Origin: Phaseolus vulgaris
Taxonomy: Eukaryota; Streptophyta; Magnoliopsida; Fabales; Fabaceae
Direction: 5' to 3'
NCBI RefSeq assembly: GCF_000499845.2
Contig: NC_023749.2
Coordinates: 18,791,138 to 18,855,137 of the forward strand
DNA: 64,000 bases
The first letter of the stretch is position 1, and every line of letters begins with the position of its first letter. Under the pieces are notes generated by a model. It saw only the letters and a list, made by a program, of their open reading frames with translations. It was not told the DNA's origin and ran no database searches. Made by a program: the position numbers and the translations under genes. Shown piece after piece: positions 45,883-58,598 of this stretch.

Positions 45883-48440
45883 CCATCCACTTGTAATGCT
45901 TCCAAACACTATAACTATACAGTTATAGAAAAAAATATATGTATCATCAAGAACTTAGGCACAATAGTAGTTTAGTTTAATTTTCAGGTTTTCAGTTTCC
46001 ATTTAATAGTTTTTGTCATTTTTCAGTTCTTTGAAATTTCTTCATTTTTCTTCTTCATCCTCTCGCATTTCTTCTTCTCTCTACCCTCTACATTGCTTTA
46101 CATTCTACACTTTATCTTTGGAAGTGAATTTAACTTTTGGAACAATGAATTAAAGATCATGTTTGATGATGCTCTATTTTAGTGTTTTCCTCTTTGAATT
46201 CATTTCAAAATTTTCTTTTCAATTGGTTGTGTTTACTTCATTAAAAAGGAATCCATATTTGAGTCTCTTACATTCAAAGTTGAAGATTATCGAACCATGG
46301 TTTGTTCCATGTTTCACGTTCATAGATTGAATTTATTTTTTCCTTTTAATTTATGTTCATTCACAATTCTTCAATTTACGCATCTACTTTGTTTTCGGTT
46401 CATGTTAAATCAATTTCAATCTACATTTTCAGTCAGACTTTGTTTTACATTTCCAGTCTTTAAGTTTCTGCACTTATAGATTTCAGCAATTCACTTTCTT
46501 GCATTTTACTTTCCAATCATTTATGTTTCCTATAATTTACATTTCTCGCAATTTACATTCTAGTCATTTACTTTTTTACATTTTACTATTTTAGTTTACA
46601 ATGCAGTTTATTTTCACGTCTTTTTATATTCTATCATTTATATTTTATTTCTTTACATTTCATATGTTGATAGACTATTTGCTAGACGATTGTCTATAAA
46701 TGGTTTATTCTTCACTCTATTTTACGTTCTAATTTTTTATAATCGTGTGAAGTTAGTTGATGCAGGATATAATTGAGTCTCTATATTACTTGACATACTT
46801 TTGTTAACATGCGCTTCTGCAAAAGACTCAGCTCCAACATCATGAATCATGTCCTTCAATCAATCATCATTCATTCATGGTAGACTGAACATATTCTTGG
46901 GATACATACACACTTGGTAAATGTAATAATTCACCATGTCATATCCAAGTTGTATAAGATCGTAGAAACCCTTCACATAGAAGATGTTCCCTCATTTTAT
47001 TAACATCCAATTTTCAGTCATTCAAACAATTAACACTTGGACACCTGAACTTTACTCCATCACCACTAGTGTTGACATTATGTTGCACAATTGTATAATT
47101 CTTCTACTTTTCTTTCGTAATCATAACTTATGCAGGTTTAATTCAACCTTGATCCATATGTATATTCTCTAATGGTCATTAAGATATTGACTAATGCATG
47201 TAAAATCTCACATTTTTTATTAAATGTATGAACATGTCCTATTAGAAAATATTTACTTTTATTATAATTCAATAGTACATACACTTTAATCATCATCTCT
47301 TATATTTCACAAAATTTCGGCAACACTCTGTATCTGTCTTCAGGTGGCACAAAATGAAAGTGGTGACACAAAATCTCCACAATCAAATATGCAATTGAAG
47401 AACAACACAAAATGCAATTAACCAAAATTATGTAAAATATATGAGATGTAGATTTCAAGTTATGTACTAATGAATTAATTAAAAGTGATTTCTCTTCCCA
47501 AACTATCCAACTAGACAATTAAAGACTCAATATAATTATTGTCACTACAACCTCCTATGTTTTTTTTAAATGTTTAAAAAAAAATTACAACTGGAGGAGT
47601 AGTAGCCAAATACATATATTAAATCTCAAACCGAAAATTAAGGATCTCTCAATGAAAGTTTACTAAATTTGGATTTCTCAATAAAAAATCTAATAATTTT
47701 CCATGGGTAGGATACTCACATACTCAATACCAACATGTATTAAACAATTATAAATATACATGCATTTCCAAAAATTAACAATTTTAATTATACATGCAAT
47801 TCAATAAATAATCAATTCTAATTATACATGCAATTCAAAATAATCGTTTCTAAATTATAACAAGTACAACTAATGATCAAATTAATCATTTAATTAATAA
47901 TTTAACTAAAATATTAATTACAAATCTAAAATTTTATTCGTATTAATTATATAAATAAAATAACATTAACTAAAATAGTATTAATTATAAACCCTAAAAG
48001 TTATTGTATAAATTTATTAATATTGATTATAAACCATAATATTAATTATTAAATTTTATTAACACTAATAATAAAATTAAATAAATAAAATATAATTAAA
48101 AAAATAAAAACTAACTTGGAGGTACAATATAGATAGAGAAGGAACAAAGAGGATGCAAGGGAGGAGGAACCAACGACAACAGTGGTAATGGCGAAGGAAG
48201 ACAAACAACTTAGGACAACCAAAATAAACATTAATAACCAAAAACATAACAAAAAAACTAAATACACAAGCCAAACGACGTAGCCGCGACATAGCAGAGA
48301 AGAGAAAGCTTTCAAACTAAAACAGTGAGAACGAAGGGAGCTTTGGGTGCAAATTAAAAAGCTCATAGGCGACGATTCTTCGCTAAAACCATTGCCTATG
48401 GTCGCAAACTCAACAATAGACGACGGTTCTTCCTACAATT
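45883..48440. other. AT-rich intergenic stretch
   Basis: No gene was supported. At 46480-46640 phrases like TTTACATTTC and TTTACATTCT recur irregularly, as in decayed retrotransposon leaders. 47560-48120 is very AT-rich. Between 48360 and 48440 the words CGACGATTCTTC and CGACGGTTCTTC occur just before the CACTA-like end. Confidence 0.5.
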
Positions 48441-48830
48441 CACTACAAGAAAAAGGAATTTCAAGAGAGATTATTTAGCGAAGATTAATATAATCCTAAA
48501 AATTGATTTAATTAACGAAGATTTTTTTTAACCTTTGTTAAGTTCCAAAGGTTATTTCTAAAATGTCAGCAAAATAATGGATTTTTTTAACCTTCGTTAA
48601 ATTTCAAAGGTTTATTTTAAAACCTCAGCAAAATAATGAAGGTTTTTTAACCTTCGTTAAATTCCAAAGGTTTATTTTAAAATCTCAACAAAATAATAGA
48701 GGTTTTATTAACCTTCGTTAAATTTCAAAGGTTTATTCTAAACCTCAACAAAATAACGGAATTTTTTTTAACCTTCATTAAATTCCAAAGATTTAGTGTA
48801 TAACCTCAATAAAACACTATTTTTCAAACT
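48441..48830 (+). repeat. CACTA-like terminus with 60-bp subterminal repeats
   Basis: CACTACAAGAAAAAGG (48441-48456) matches the usual plant CACTA end. It is followed by five units of about 60 bp, starting at 48530, 48589, 48649, 48710 and 48770. Each contains CAAAGGTTTATT and CCTCA(G/A)CAAAATAA and, across the junction, the inverted repeat GAAGGTTTTTTAACCTTC. Subterminal repeats of this kind bind CACTA transposase in known elements. No opposite end with CTTGTAGTG was found, so the element is truncated or the other end has decayed. Confidence 0.65.
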
Positions 48831-49650
48831 TCAATAAATAAATAATTAAAAATTATATAGTTTTAATATAAAATTTTATAACTGAATTCTTTAAAATTTT
48901 GAAAGTATAACTTTACATTATAAATAAGTTTTCTAAAGTTTCAAAAAATTATTTTGAAAGCAAAATAATTAGATAATAAGTATTTCAACAACTAATCTTG
49001 GATAATAAGTATTTCAACAGTATTTGCATATTTCTTATGATTTGCATATTTCTTATGATTGATGGTAGTTGGTTTATATAATTCTTAGTTCTTTTAGTTA
49101 CGAGCTCATACTTCAAAAAACATGACTTATGTTGTTTTAGCTTTTGATGTACGTATATTTTATGTGCAATTTTAGTTTTAGTTATAATTGTTAAAATTTA
49201 ATTCTCATAATTTTGAAATATTTTAAATTAAGACCTTTATTTTAAAATGCAGCCATTAATTAATTCATTGTGAAAGTGAGAAGTAATAAAGTTAATTTAT
49301 CCTCGCAATATGTTCTTGCAATATTTTAAGCCCTCGTATCTAAGAACACACATGGCTTTTAAGCCCACATCTGATAGATAATACAATTATTTAGGATATA
49401 TAAAGTTGGGGCAGTAAGGTGATGGAAGAAGCAATATTGGAGTATGAAAAATATAATGTCTTATCTAGTGTTTCTTCTCCATAGATATAATAGACATAAA
49501 TGTGGTTGAATTGTGATTCCTTGCTAGGACTGTCGTTGTCGACCATTGAGCCTATACCGAAGAATAGTGTGTCTATGGTGGAAGAGATAAATCAGGAGGA
49601 TCGTTAGATATGGTGGAAAATGGGGTTGAAGGTTATTTCAAATGACAAGT
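48831..49650. other. AT-rich stretch, nothing recognised
   Basis: Direct short repeat around AATAAGTATTTCAACA (48975-49020) and TTTGCATATTTCTTATGATT (49022-49060). No gene supported. Confidence 0.45.
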
Positions 49651-49784
49651 CATTTTATGGAAATTTTGAAACTCGTGGTATTTTACAGAGGTTTTTAAAC
49701 CCATTGTATTTTACGGAGGTTTTGAAACCCATGATATTTTATGAAGGTTCTTAAACCCACGGTATTTAACAGGGGTTCTGAAAG
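49651..49784 (+). repeat. 28-bp tandem repeat, five copies
   Basis: Units start at about 49651, 49679, 49707, 49735 and 49763, with consensus near TATTTTACGGAGGTTTT plus GAAACCCATG. The copies differ by a few bases each. It may be a subterminal array of a decayed DNA transposon. Confidence 0.8.
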
Positions 49785-49850
49785 ACTTTTCCCCAATTGT
49801 AATTTGTTTTAGGAGAATATGAAGTAGTGGAAATATAATATATGAGATGT

Positions 49851-50640
49851 TAGGGATGACAATGTGGGGCGGGTTATCCGAGCCGGCCCACAACCCGCTA
49901 CCAAAAAGCACGGGACGACTCATTAATCTAGCCTCCATAACCGGCAGCCCGCACGGGCCAACAACGGGGCGGGGCGGGGCGGGTTGGCCCACATAAATAA
50001 AAATAAATAAATTTTATTCTACAAAAAGAAAAAAAAATCATACCTCACTCATCCATTATTGTAGTGTGATCTTTATTTTATTTATGTTAAAAAATTGAAT
50101 TTAATGTACTAAAAAATGAATATTTTATTTTAATCATCGAAAGGAGTTAATATTAAGAGTGAGATTGAATTTAGTTTTAAGTAAAGTCTTATATTTAAAA
50201 TTTGTTAATAAAAAATTAATATAAAGAAGAGATTTCAATAAGATAGTTACAAAATTAGTCATCTTCATTAAAATATTTTGTAGCAAAACTTTGATAAGAT
50301 ACTCTTATACATTTACATACATAAATAGGAAAAATAGATTCAAAAAAAACTTTAATTATTTTTAATCAAGTCTTTTAATAATCCTTGTACTTGAATTCAT
50401 ATTTTTATCTTAATTGAATGAATTAAAACAGGAATACAAATTTAATTTTTTACCAATGAGAATAAGTTTCTTTTATAAGTAATGAAATTTTAATTTAAAA
50501 AATATATATTTTTCTTATGCGGGCTGGTCCACAAGTCTGCGGGTTATCTCTTATGCGGATCAGGTTAGTAAAATAAGTTCGCACTTCTTGCGCGGGGCGG
50601 GTCTATGCGATACGGGTCACCGCCCGCATTGTCACCCCTA
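49851..50640. mobile_element. non-autonomous hAT-type element with exact 8-bp duplication
   Basis: 790 bp. The ends are inverted repeats, TAGGGATGACAATG at the left and the reverse complement of TAGGGGTGACAATG at the right. They are flanked by the exact 8-bp duplication TGAGATGT (49843-49850 and 50641-50648), the hAT length. Both subterminal regions are rich in GGGCGGG and CCCGC, with an AT-rich middle. No transposase is encoded, so a hAT transposase elsewhere would be needed to move it. Confidence 0.92.
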
Positions 50641-50948
50641 TGAGATGTGCCTTTAGGGATTCGACCTATGTTAGCTCTATATTATATTAGGGGAAGCTTA
50701 GTTTTGTTTGAAAAACTTGATGCAACTAAGGATATATCAAACTACATATACTTTCTTGTCAGACCAACCAATATAAAATTACCATGTGTATTTCTTTTTT
50801 CCTTGATCTCTTTTACTTTTCATGTTATTATCGTCATATATATTATTATGAGAGAGAGTTACTATTAAAAAATTAAATTAGATAAATATTTTTAAACAAG
50901 TGAATGTGTTAAACAAAAGATTTCGTTTAAAGTATCACATAAGACACA

Positions 50949-51349
50949 CACTACAAGAAAATCATGAAATAGAAACAAATTTTTAGAGACAAAAAATAAT
51001 TAGTTGTTATAGTGACAAAATTAGAGACCATTTTAAAGACTAAAACATATTTTGTTTTTAAATTAGTTTCTATTATTGTTAAATGGTTTCTAAATTGGTA
51101 TATAATTAGCAACCAAGGTTTTTGCTACCAAATTTAGAAACTAAATAATTGGTAGTTAAAACCTTGGTAGTTAAAACCTTGGTAGCTAATTAGATACCAA
51201 TTTAGAAATCATTTAACAATAATAAAAACTAATTTAGAAATCAATTTGTTTTTAGTTTCTAAAATGGTTTCTAATTTAGTTACTATAGCAACTAATTATT
51301 TTTTGTGTCTAAAATTGGTTTCTATTTTATGTTTTTTCTTTTTCTTGTA
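50949..51349. mobile_element. hairpin MITE, CACTA-like left end
   Basis: About 400 bp that is self-complementary along nearly its whole length: the left arm (AAAAAATAATTAGTTGTTATAG region) pairs with the right arm (CTATAGCAACTAATTATTTTTT region). The left end is CACTACAAGAAAATC. The right end reads TTTTTCTTGTA and lacks the final GTG. It has words such as TTTCTATTATTGTTAAAT and ACCTTGGTAGCTAATTAG. Related fragments lie at 5200-5359 and 6699-7060. Confidence 0.7.
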
Positions 51350-51620
51350 AATTCTTATTATGAGAATCATTAATCATCAATTCCATAAAACTATTGTTTG
51401 AATTATTATCATAAGACGATATTTAAAAAATTTTATTAAAACACAAATCAATACTTCCTTCATATGTTTTCTCCGTTTTCTTTCATATGAATAAAATAAT
51501 ATAGATACATTGAAATTTTGTATTATTAATAATTTTTTAACATTCAATATAAAACTTAAAGTTGTATAGATTAAAGTCTAATACTATGTTATAAATTATA
51601 GGAGAAGGAGACCTTCGTAT

Positions 51621-51651
<31 letters not shown>

Positions 51652-52267
51652 TTATTTTATTTTTTTAATTAAAAAATTCAATATTTTTATCTTTTGTAAG
51701 GTATTTTTAATATTCTACTTCCACAATTTTATTTTTGAAAGTATTACATTTTAGTTATCTAATATTTGTCTTGTTTAAGCCTGATTGCAAATACAAAATC
51801 TTCCATAATTATAAACATCCATAAGATGCTTTATAAAGACTCGTGACGTATAAAAAGAAAAACTAGATCTTAACAAAAACGTATAATCAATTTCTATATA
51901 AAAATTATATATTTATAAAATGCCTTGCTCGACATGGATAAACACTTTAAATAGTGTTATATGCGTCAATATACTTTAATTGAGAAATAAAAAGGATTTC
52001 ATATTAACGTAAAAATATGCTTTTGAAATAATTAATTTCAAATTAATTAAGAATATTGACCACACTTGTCTCATGTATGACATGATGACATATATTATAG
52101 TTATATATGTCTTTTATAATGTCTATTTTTATATAACTATTTCAAACAAGGAAACTTAACCTTTCACACAAGTATTTGTCATGGATTTTGCTATCAAGCA
52201 TGCAGAAATAAAGAAATTTCTCATTAAAAAGATTTTACAAAGTGATAGTCACATCTCTAAAACTATA
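51350..52267. other. AT-rich intergenic stretch
   Basis: (TA)n microsatellite at about 51619-51650. No gene or bounded repeat otherwise. Confidence 0.5.
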
Positions 52268-52960
52268 TATTCACGCCCGTTGACTCAGTCACCGTTGACT
52301 TCAAAGACAGATGGTGGCTCCTCCTATCTCTTGGTGGTTTTCGCTCTCTCCTTGAGTAGCTGAGAGTGGCTCCGTTGAAACAGAGGGAGCTCTACCTGTT
52401 GATTGCACTCCGACGATCAAGTCAGTACTAGGCTAAGAAACAATAAAGTATGTAAAGCAGTTTCAGTCTTAGAAACGACATACTTTTTCTAGGGTTCTTA
52501 CCACCATTTATATAGGTTGTATCTAGGTCAACTCCGGAGGATCTTTCCTTTAGTGGAATTAGGGTTACTAGTGAGGCATATTGTGATGCGTTGCACAAGC
52601 TTAGCGTAGTCGCAACACAGGATTTGTCTCTTTTGGAGTGCAAACTCTTAACAGCATGGCCGCCAAGGTACCAACTTATGTACAAGCGCTGCGGGGTCAT
52701 CTGTTCTATGGGTGCCCTAAGTATTCACGTGTCATGCATGCAGTCTATCCTTGGAAACCCTAACCCTAACGGGCCTTAGCGCCTCCAAGAATTATTTACT
52801 TGTGCTAGACCTGAACGTGTTATACACACCACATGCATGAATCCTCTCATGACTTAGGTCCCTCTTTCATATGGATAATATCTCATTATTATTTCTTGGA
52901 CCCACCTACGTGGTCCATTAATGTGACTGGACCGTTGATGTCCGAGTTCTGACCAATACA
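52268..52960 (-). mobile_element. gypsy solo LTR (family of 5949-6698)
   Basis: 693 bp; minus strand starts TGTATTGGTCAG and ends in a decayed GGCGTGAATA. It carries the U5 motif (+ strand CACTCCGACGATCAAGTCAG, 52406-52425) and the CAACAGGTAGAGCTCCCTC region shared with 6570-6600 and 20885-20910. Flanks CTATA and ATATA are a possible 5-bp duplication with one change. No internal sequence remains. Confidence 0.7.
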
Positions 52961-54526
52961 ATATAAAATATAAAATAAAAACAATCTAACCAAAAATATA
53001 ATAATGTCTATTAAGTTTTACTATATTAGTAACAATTCATTCATGAATATGTATATTATCCTTTTTAGTAATAGAAGTGTGATAAACATGTATTCTTTGC
53101 TTTGTGAAAGTATCCACCTTATAAGAAAGTCAGTTGATGTTCTCATTAAGAGTTATCTTTTTAAAAATTATTATATTTTATAGTTCAAAATAACAATTAA
53201 GAATATTTGAATTTTTTATCTCAATGGAAAAATGGAAAGATTGACAAGGCAAATCATAGGTGCATTTGTAATCAATTTGTTGATAACACTTCAAGATTTC
53301 TCGAAAGAAAATTAAATGTAGCCTAGAACTCAAACATGAAGCAGTATAAATTTTGTTTTTGTGTTTATTTCTTTATAAAAGTTATTTTATAAATTATACA
53401 TTTTTTAATTCGAAATTTTTTGAAACTCCATGTAATTCTCCCTTCTAGAATTTTTTTTACTATCAACCACACTAAACACCTTAATCAATCATAAATAGTA
53501 CACAAAACATTACACAAAATCACCTGGAAATGATTAAGCTGAGAAATACAATAAAGAAATAAGATAATCTCATATATGAACTCTTAAATAATTGGTTTAA
53601 ATCTAAGTGTTTAAATCAATAATTTTCACAAAAATTCTAAAAAAGAAAAATCATCTTGAGGAAATGTTTCTCAAAATTTTAAAATAAAAAAGATTTCATC
53701 AGATTTATTAATTCTTGAGAGATATATGTTTGTCTTTATAACTGATAGTTTTGATAAATTAAAATTGTTCCAATCCAATTAAACAAAGTCATAAGCCAAT
53801 GCTTTGTAATTTTAATATATTAAAATTATATTTTAATATGTAAAAAATAGTAAAATCTAAGTTTTAAGTTATGTTAATTATTTAAAAAATCATTTTAATC
53901 GATAAAACAAAGCTAATTATAAGGCAAACATATATCTCTTACGAATATGTTAATTAAAAGTTCATTTTAGTTTGTTAAAATAAAATCAATTGCAAAATTT
54001 TGAGTTTTAAGCGATTTTAATAGAATAATTTGTTTAATTGATTGAAATGGTTTTCCTTGCAAACCCAACAAGAGAAAAAACATTTTAACACATTAAAAGA
54101 CCTTTAAACCCATTAAAACACAGCTCAAACTCTTTAACGACTTTTAAACACTTTCTAACATAATCAAATTCAAACTATAGATCAAAGAGTTGCCAACAAC
54201 ACACTATAAGCTCAAAATATAACTAGAAAAACAAGATAAAACAAAATAATCAATTTATTCATCTCTCGTATCTTCAACCAATTATGTGATTGAAAACATT
54301 AGATACTCCATCTTCAAATTTGTTTCAAGTTTCAATATAACCACACATTACTTCTTAAATAGAACTAATCTATTCTGGCAGAATTGAGAGTTGTACAAAC
54401 AATTTTCGAAAACTAATTATAAAAAAAAATACACTAATATCCCCCGTAAATGAAATATTTTTGAAAATTAGAAAGAGATATACATTGAGTTTGGGCTTCA
54501 GAAAAAGAAACTAAGTAGGTGAAAGA
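52961..54526. other. AT-rich intergenic stretch
   Basis: No gene, RNA or bounded repeat could be supported. A few AAACCCATTAAAACAC-type phrases recur around 54070-54160. Confidence 0.5.
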
Positions 54527-55695
54527 TGTTGAACCAAGTGGTGTTCAATGTTTTGAAGAATCCAAATCCTTTGAAGGATGTTGAAGCCTCTGCTTTGCTT
54601 GGTGTTGCTGTGTTGGTTTAAGCTTTGTTCTGGGGTAGTTTAATGTTGTAATCCACCCTTAGATTAAATCTCAAGCAATTAGCATCTCAATCTTTATCAA
54701 AGTAAAATGTTTTTCAAACTAAGTTGAAACAACCGATTGTTTTGTCGAAACAACTGATTGTTTACACTTAGGTGTTTTGAGAAAGTTTGAAAACTGTTTT
54801 TGAATGGTGAAATCTGTTAAGTAACAAAACAACCGATTGATTCGAGGAAACAACCGATTGTTTGTTTTGAAACCATATCAGAAAAACTGTTTTCTTTGAC
54901 TGAGCTTTAAATGCTTTAACTGAATACGCTCCAGTCATTAAATGATTTGACCAATCTATTTTAAATGCAATTAAGAGTTTGTTAAGATTTGATAACAAAC
55001 TATATCCTTGAATATATTCTGAAAAACTGTTTTTAAGGATTAAGAATCTTGAGACAAAGTTTTTTTTTAAGAAGAAGAACAAAGAGTTTTTCAAAGAGTT
55101 CTGAGATTGCTTAAGAGTTGAGAGATTGATCAAGGTGCTGGAATAGGATTCTACTTGTATTGATTTCAGATATTCATTTGTAACAAGTGTAATCTGTGTA
55201 AACTGCTGAACAATTCGTTTGTGTGTTTTTGCTGAGATTGGTTGTGGGTTCTTAAGGTGTTCAAGATCAGCAATCTTAGTGTTGGCCAAGGAGAGTGCGT
55301 TTCTTGAGGTTTTCAAGGTCATTCTCTTGGTTGTTGTGTAAGTGAATAGTGATCAAGGTGTGGTTGCTTAGTGGATATCCTCAGGATTTATGAGAAGACT
55401 GGATGTAGCTCTGGTTTGGAGTGAACCAGTATAAACAACTGTGTACAATCTCTCTATCCCTAACTCTTTAATTTCAGTTTGTTAGTTGTTTGCTGGTATA
55501 AACAACCGATTGTTTCGAAGAAACAACCGATTGTTTTTTCTAGTATTACAGTTTTTGCTTGTTGTTTTGGCTAACTGAATTGCTGAATCAATTGGTTTCT
55601 GAAATAAATTCATTCTATCTTTGAAAAGTTTGCGAAAACCCCTTTAAACAATTCACCCCCCCCCCCCCTCTAGTTTAAAGCCATCTTTTCTAACA
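54527..55695 (+). repeat. 5' LTR of copia B1
   Basis: 1169 bp, TGTTGAACCAAG...TCTAACA. It contains three motif pairs (54728/54749, 54828/54849, 55501/55522) and a C13 run at 55656-55668 close to its end. Confidence 0.9.
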
Positions 55696-55696
55696 A

Positions 55697-55710
55697 TTGG
55701 CATCAAGAGC
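55697..55710 (+). other. primer-binding site of copia B1
   Basis: TTGGCATCAAGAGC, one base after the LTR end; the variant form also used by copia A. Confidence 0.75.
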
Positions 55711-55754
55711 TTGGTTCTTGTAAGTCATTCAAGTTGATCCTAAAATCTTTTAAA

Positions 55755-57464
55755 ATGGCTGATAGAGTACCGTTTGGGGAAGGTGCCTCAATAAACAGAC
55801 CACCCTTGTTTTGTGGTTTGAATTACCAGTTTTGGAAAGTTAGAATGAAAATATTTATGGAATCTCTTGACAAAGGAATTTGGGATGCAATTGAAAATGG
55901 TCATTTTATCCCAAAGTTTGAAAAAGATGGTTCTGTCATTGAGAAGCCATGGTCTCAATGGACTGATGCAGAAAGTAAAAAGGCCAAATTCGATTGCATT
56001 GCCAAAAATATTATAACCTCTGCTTTAAATTCTGATGAGTTTTTCAGGGTCTCACAATGCAAATCATGAAAAGAAATGTGGGGTACTTTGGAAGTCACTC
56101 ATGAAGGAACAAAAGAGGTGAAAAGAGCTAGAAAGCATGCTCTCATCCAAGAGTATGAGATGTTTAGAATGCTTAAAGGTGAAACCATAGCTGAAGTGCA
56201 GAAAAGGTTTACACACATCATCAACCACCTTATGAGCCTAGACAAGACGTTTGACAAAGAAGAGCTGAACATCAAGATCTTGAAATGTCTTGATAGAGCA
56301 TGGCAACCAAAGGTAACTGCTATTTCCGAATCTAAAGATCTAACATCATTAAGTGTTGCTTCTTTGTTTGGAAAGCTTAGGGAACATGAGCTAGAGATGA
56401 ATAGACTCAATGTTCAAGAAAGTGAAGATAAGCACACAAGGAGCATAGCCTTGAAAGCATCCAAACATAAGGGAAAGCAAGATTCAAGTGATGAGGAAAA
56501 TCTTAGTTTGCTGTCAAGAAAATTCAGCAAATTTCTAAAGAGAAACCGCAACAAAGACAACAACAAGGATAGGTATGGAAACAAGAAACCCAATTAATTT
56601 AATTCAAATAACTATACTTGTTTTGGTTGTGGTGAGCAAGGTCACATAAAGGCAGATTGTCCCAACAAGAGCAAAGAGAAAAAGACAAGCTACAAGGAGA
56701 AGAAAGGCAAGACAAAAAGAGCCTACATAGCTTGGGATGAAAATGAGGTGTCATCATCAAGTGAAGATGAAAAAGCCAACATATGCTTAGTAGCTGAGGA
56801 TGATGATGATTCTTGCAGTTCAAGTGAGGTAAGTTCATGTGCTTCCTTAAATGAACAAAACTATAGTGAATTGCTTAAAGCTTTTCAAGAAACTCATGAT
56901 GAAGCTAATAGATTGGTTCTTTCAAACAACTGATTGAAAGATCTTAACAATGGGCTTGAAAAGAAAGTTAAATCACTTGAAGAGGATCTGAGAAAAGCAA
57001 AAATTGATTTTGAAAAACTGGAAAATCATTTCAAAAATGCCTCTTGCAAATGTGATACTCTCAATTGCACAAATTGTGAAAATCTTGAGAAAAAGGTTCA
57101 CTATCTTGTTGAAACTGTGGACAAGCTTTCAAAAGGGAAGTCAAACTTTGAGAATGTCGTGGCATCTCAAAGCTGTGTTTTTGGAAATGCTGGTTTAGGC
57201 TTCAATCCATAGAACAAGCAAGATAGGTTTTCAAAAAGTTTTCTAAGAAAATCAGAAAAACAACCGATTGTTAAGACGAAACAACCAGTTGTTACATGCT
57301 TTTACTGCATGAAGAAAGGCCACTCTGTTAGATTCTGTAAAATTAGAAAATATTGTGTTCCTAAAGGTCTTATAAAATGGATTCCTAAGGGATGTGATGT
57401 TTTTAACAGCAAAGAAAAGCCAAGTGGACCCAAATTTGTAAGGGGACCAAATCTTGCAACTTGA
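55755..57464 (+). pseudogene. gag: copia B1 gag, full length with four in-frame stops
   Basis: ATG at 55755; one frame of 569 codons up to TGA 57462-57464, interrupted by TGA 56067, TAA 56595, TGA 56931 and TAG 57210. This is the longest gag in the window and shows what A and B2 have lost. Order: N-terminal block (VPFGEGASI, FWKVRMKIFMESLD), UBN2-type capsid region (EMWGTLEV to about 56450), basic Lys/Arg/Asn-rich stretch, CCHC knuckle CFGCGEQGHIKADC (about 56620-56661), acidic Ser-rich region, long coiled coil (56930-57150), and second knuckle CFYCMKKGHSVRFC (57297-57338). The ends of the gag frame also encode the spaced motif pairs. No intact gag could be made from it. Confidence 0.85.
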
Positions 57465-57473
57465 ACTTGTTTA

Positions 57474-58597
57474 TGTTGAACCAAGTGGTGTTCAATGTTT
57501 TGAAGAATCCAAATCCTTTGAAGGATGATGAAGCCTCTGCTTTGCTTGATGCTGCTGTGCTGGTTTAAGCTTTGTTCTGGGGTAGTTCAATGTTGCAATC
57601 AACCCTTAGATTAAATCTCAAAGTAATTAACATCTCAATTTTAACAAAGCAAAATGTTTTCTAAACTAAGTTGAAACAACCGATTGTTTTGTCGAAACAA
57701 CCGATTGTTTACACTTAGGTGTTTTGAGAAAGTTTGAAAACTTTTTTGAATGGTGTATTTTGTTAAATAACAAAACAACCGATTGACTCGATGAAACAAT
57801 CGATTGTTTGTTTTGAAACCTTAACAGAAAAACTGTTTTCTTTGACTGAGCTTTAAATGCTTTAACTGAATACGCTCCAGTCATTAAATGCTTTGACCAA
57901 TCTATTTTAAATGCAATTAAGAGTTTGTTAAGATTTGATAACAAACTATATTCTTAGATATATTCTGAAAAACTGTTTTTGATGTTTAAGTATCTTGAAA
58001 CAAAGTTTTGAAAGAAGAGTATTTAAAAAGTATTCTGAGATTGCAAAAGAGTTGAGAGATTGATCAAGGTGTTGAATAGGATTCTACTTGTATTGATTTC
58101 AGATTTCCATCTGTAACAAGTGTAATCTTTGTAAACTGCTGAACAATTCGTTTGTGTGTGTTGTGCTGAGATTGGCTGTGTGTTCTTGAGGTGTTCAAGA
58201 TCAGCAATCTTAGTGTTGGCCAAGGAGAGTTTGTTTCTTGAGGTGTTCAAGGTCATTCTCTTGGTTGTGGTGTAAGTGATCAAGTGGTGATTGCTTAGTG
58301 GTTATCCTCAGGGTTTCTGAGAAGACTGGACGTAGCTCTTGTTTGGAGTGAACCAGTATAAACAATTGTGTACAATTTCTCTATCCCTATCTCTTTAATT
58401 CAATTTTGATATTTTGAAACTGGTATAAACAACCGATTGTTTTTCCAGCTTTGTGCTTTTGCTATTTGTTTTGGAAAAACTGAATCCTTAATCAAGGTTC
58501 TTTTGAAGAATTTTCATTCTAAGCTTAAAAGTTTACTAAATTCTTTCTTAAACAATTCACCCCCCCCCCCTCTCGTTTAAGGCCATATATTCTAACA
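57474..58597 (+). repeat. 5' LTR of copia B2
   Basis: 1124 bp, TGTTGAACCAAG...TCTAACA. It has motif pairs at 57675/57696 and 57774/57795. At 58428 there is a single motif where B1 has a pair, i.e. one 21-bp unit less. C11 run at 58560-58570. Confidence 0.92.
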
Positions 58598-58598
58598 A

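Larger units (their letters stand above)
54527..57473 (+). mobile_element. Ty1/copia retrotransposon B1, 5' part, interrupted by B2
   Basis: 5' LTR (54527-55695), PBS and a full-length but broken gag, cut at 57473 by the first LTR of B2. No pol or polypurine tract lies between gag and that LTR. The last five bases, GTTTA, are the presumed target duplication. The rest of B1 (protease onward and its own 3' LTR) should lie beyond the window end. B1 and B2 are close relatives in the same orientation. Confidence 0.75.

Noticed and set aside
48049..48366. Hydrophobic minus-strand frame resembling a membrane protein
   Set aside because: AT-rich DNA easily gives Phe/Leu-rich frames; no neighbours or motif support a gene.
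54768..55322. 184-codon minus-strand frame in the copia LTR
   Set aside because: It repeats in each copy of the LTR (57666-57944, 63401-63631) with frame breaks, so it is LTR sequence.
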